Below, piece after piece: positions 6,306-7,358 of a DNA stretch of 7,358 nucleotides (position 1 is the stretch's first letter; each line of letters opens with the position of its first letter). This stretch comes from Desulfocapsa sulfexigens (GTDB taxonomy: Bacteria; Desulfobacterota; Desulfobulbia; Desulfobulbales; Desulfocapsaceae), in assembly GCA_015661935.1 (NCBI GenBank), contig DQVD01000140.1:1-7358 (forward strand), in the 5' to 3' direction. Both the position numbers and the translations under genes were made by a program. Under the pieces are notes generated by a model. That model searched no databases and was not told the origin of the DNA. It worked only from the letters and a program-made list of their open reading frames with translations.

Positions 6306-7358
6306 GTGGAAACTCAAATTGTACTTGCCAGAAAGCAAATTATTACTAAAGAAATGACTCGAGTTGCTAAGCAGGAAGGGGTAGAGGCTTCCTGGATTTG
6401 TGAACGGGTTGCTGAGGGCCGGATTGTTATTCCTGCCAATCCGAATCGTAAACAGCAAAATGCAGTGGGCATAGGTTTTGGTCTACGAACGAAGGTGAAT
6501 GCATCTATTGGAACATCATCAGATATAGCGGATTTTGACCTTGAAGTACGAAAAGCAAAAGTTGCTGAAGAGGAAAAAGCCGACACTCTTATGGAGCTTT
6601 CAACAGGTGGTAATCTTGATGAGGTACGACGTAGAATATTGGATTCCTGTTCACTTCCCGTCGGAAATGTGCCCTTGTACCAGGCATTTTCTGAGGCAGG
6701 CAGAAAGTATCTCAATCCCAATAAGCTGGACAGTGAATATCTGTTTGAGCTTATAGAGAGACAGCTTGAGGATGGTATATCATTTATGGCGATTCATTGT
6801 GGAATAAACAGATTTTCCATTGAGCGGCTGCGGAACCAGGGCTATCGTTACGGAGGACTTGTTTCAAAAGGAGGCACATTTATGGTTTCCTGGATGGAGT
6901 ATAATAATTGCGAAAACCCGCTTTATGAACAGTTTGACAGGGTCTGTGCTTTGATGAAGAAATATGACGCTGTTTTATCACTTGGTAATGGAATCAGGGC
7001 AGGTGCTATTCATGACAGCCATGACAGGGCACAAATGGCAGAGATGGTTATTAATTGTGAACTTGCTGAACTCGGACGTGATATGGGTTGCCAGATGATG
7101 GTGGAAGGGCCAGGGCACGTTCCACTTGATGAAATTGACGGAAATATCATGCTTGAAAAAAGAATGAGTGGAGGTGCTCCCTACTATGTTCTTGGGCCAC
7201 TGCCCGCAGATTCAGGCGCCGGGTATGACCACATAACATCTGCGATAGGGGCCGCTAATGCAGCAAGATACGGTGCAGATCTGATCTGTTACATTACTCC
7301 AGCTGAGCACTTGGCATTACCAAATGAAGATGATGTTAGAGAAGGTATCCGGGCAACA
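6306..7358 (+). CDS. bzaF: ThiC-family radical SAM enzyme, probable 5-hydroxybenzimidazole synthase BzaF (3' end outside window)
   Basis: The first 351 codons are present; relatives have about 430 residues, so the C-terminal CX2CX4C cluster motif of this family should lie beyond the window. ThiC landmarks run along it: RTKVNASIGT at 61-70, LSTGGNLDEVR at 98-108, HCGI at 164-167, EGPGHVPLDEI at 267-277, GYDHITSAIGAA at 306-317 and TPAEHLALPN at 331-340. His271 and His335 correspond to the ThiC metal ligands. True ThiC usually reads LGDGLRPG and DIAPGYDH where this protein has LGNGIRAG (226-233) and DSGAGYDH, marking it as a divergent paralogue. ThiC makes HMP-P for thiamin from AIR; BzaF turns AIR into 5-hydroxybenzimidazole, the first step of anaerobic cobalamin lower-ligand synthesis. 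The upstream cobalamin riboswitch, rather than a TPP one, decides for BzaF. The closely related BzaA or BzaB cannot be excluded without the next genes. Confidence 0.86.
   Translation, partial: METQIVLARKQIITKEMTRVAKQEGVEASWICERVAEGRIVIPANPNRKQQNAVGIGFGLRTKVNASIGTSSDIADFDLEVRKAKVAEEEKADTLMELSTGGNLDEVRRRILDSCSLPVGNVPLYQAFSEAGRKYLNPNKLDSEYLFELIERQLEDGISFMAIHCGINRFSIERLRNQGYRYGGLVSKGGTFMVSWMEYNNCENPLYEQFDRVCALMKKYDAVLSLGNGIRAGAIHDSHDRAQMAEMVINCELAELGRDMGCQMMVEGPGHVPLDEIDGNIMLEKRMSGGAPYYVLGPLPADSGAGYDHITSAIGAANAARYGADLICYITPAEHLALPNEDDVREGIRAT

Noticed and set aside
6126..6721. Open frames of 110 and 135 codons on the minus strand across the riboswitch and start of bzaF.
   Set aside because: They are antisense to a clearly homologous gene and a structured leader, and their peptides show no family features.
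6306..7358. Annotation of the right-hand gene as thiamin synthesis thiC.
   Set aside because: The leader is a cobalamin aptamer with the B12 box, and residues usually fixed in ThiC are altered. thiC remains the fallback if downstream genes turn out to be thi genes.

Overview
The window reads as chromosomal DNA of an anaerobic bacterium, most likely a member of the Desulfobacterota (former Deltaproteobacteria). This is an inference from gene types rather than a taxonomic match: a ThiC paralogue of the anaerobic benzimidazole (BzaF) kind under a cobalamin riboswitch, a B12-dependent methionine synthase, and a small BFD-type iron-sulfur protein beside uvrC. Base composition is moderate, slightly AT-rich by eye, and looks uniform. 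I see no insertion sequence, phage gene, CRISPR array, tRNA or rRNA.

Layout. Positions 1-138 hold a possible last 20 codons of a rightward gene and an inverted repeat. Positions 139-3500 (minus strand) carry a cobalamin-dependent methionine synthase split into two genes. The upstream one is the zinc homocysteine-binding module (312 aa). The downstream one is the folate, B12 and AdoMet-activation modules (808 aa). They share an ATGA stop/start overlap. Positions 3501-3874 form an intergenic region with the probable metH promoter and a nested dyad. Positions 3875-5889 (minus strand) carry uvrC followed 5 nt later by a 68-aa BFD-like [2Fe-2S] protein gene. Positions 5890-6305 are a control region reading rightward: a good sigma70-type promoter, a cobalamin riboswitch, a strong intrinsic terminator and a ribosome binding site. 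From 6306 to the window end runs the first 351 codons of a ThiC-family gene, called bzaF (5-hydroxybenzimidazole synthase).

How it fits together. The right-hand gene would divert the purine/thiamin intermediate AIR into the lower ligand of cobalamin, and its transcript would be shut off by cobalamin through the terminator. The left-hand methionine synthase uses cobalamin as methyl carrier. One locus therefore holds a B12 user and a B12 maker with the DNA repair gene uvrC between them. Only the maker shows a riboswitch. The adjacency may be chance.

The most notable points are the riboswitch-controlled bzaF with a readable termination switch, and the methionine synthase split exactly between its homocysteine and folate modules. 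Neither is a wholly unknown system; both belong to known families in unusual or informative arrangements.
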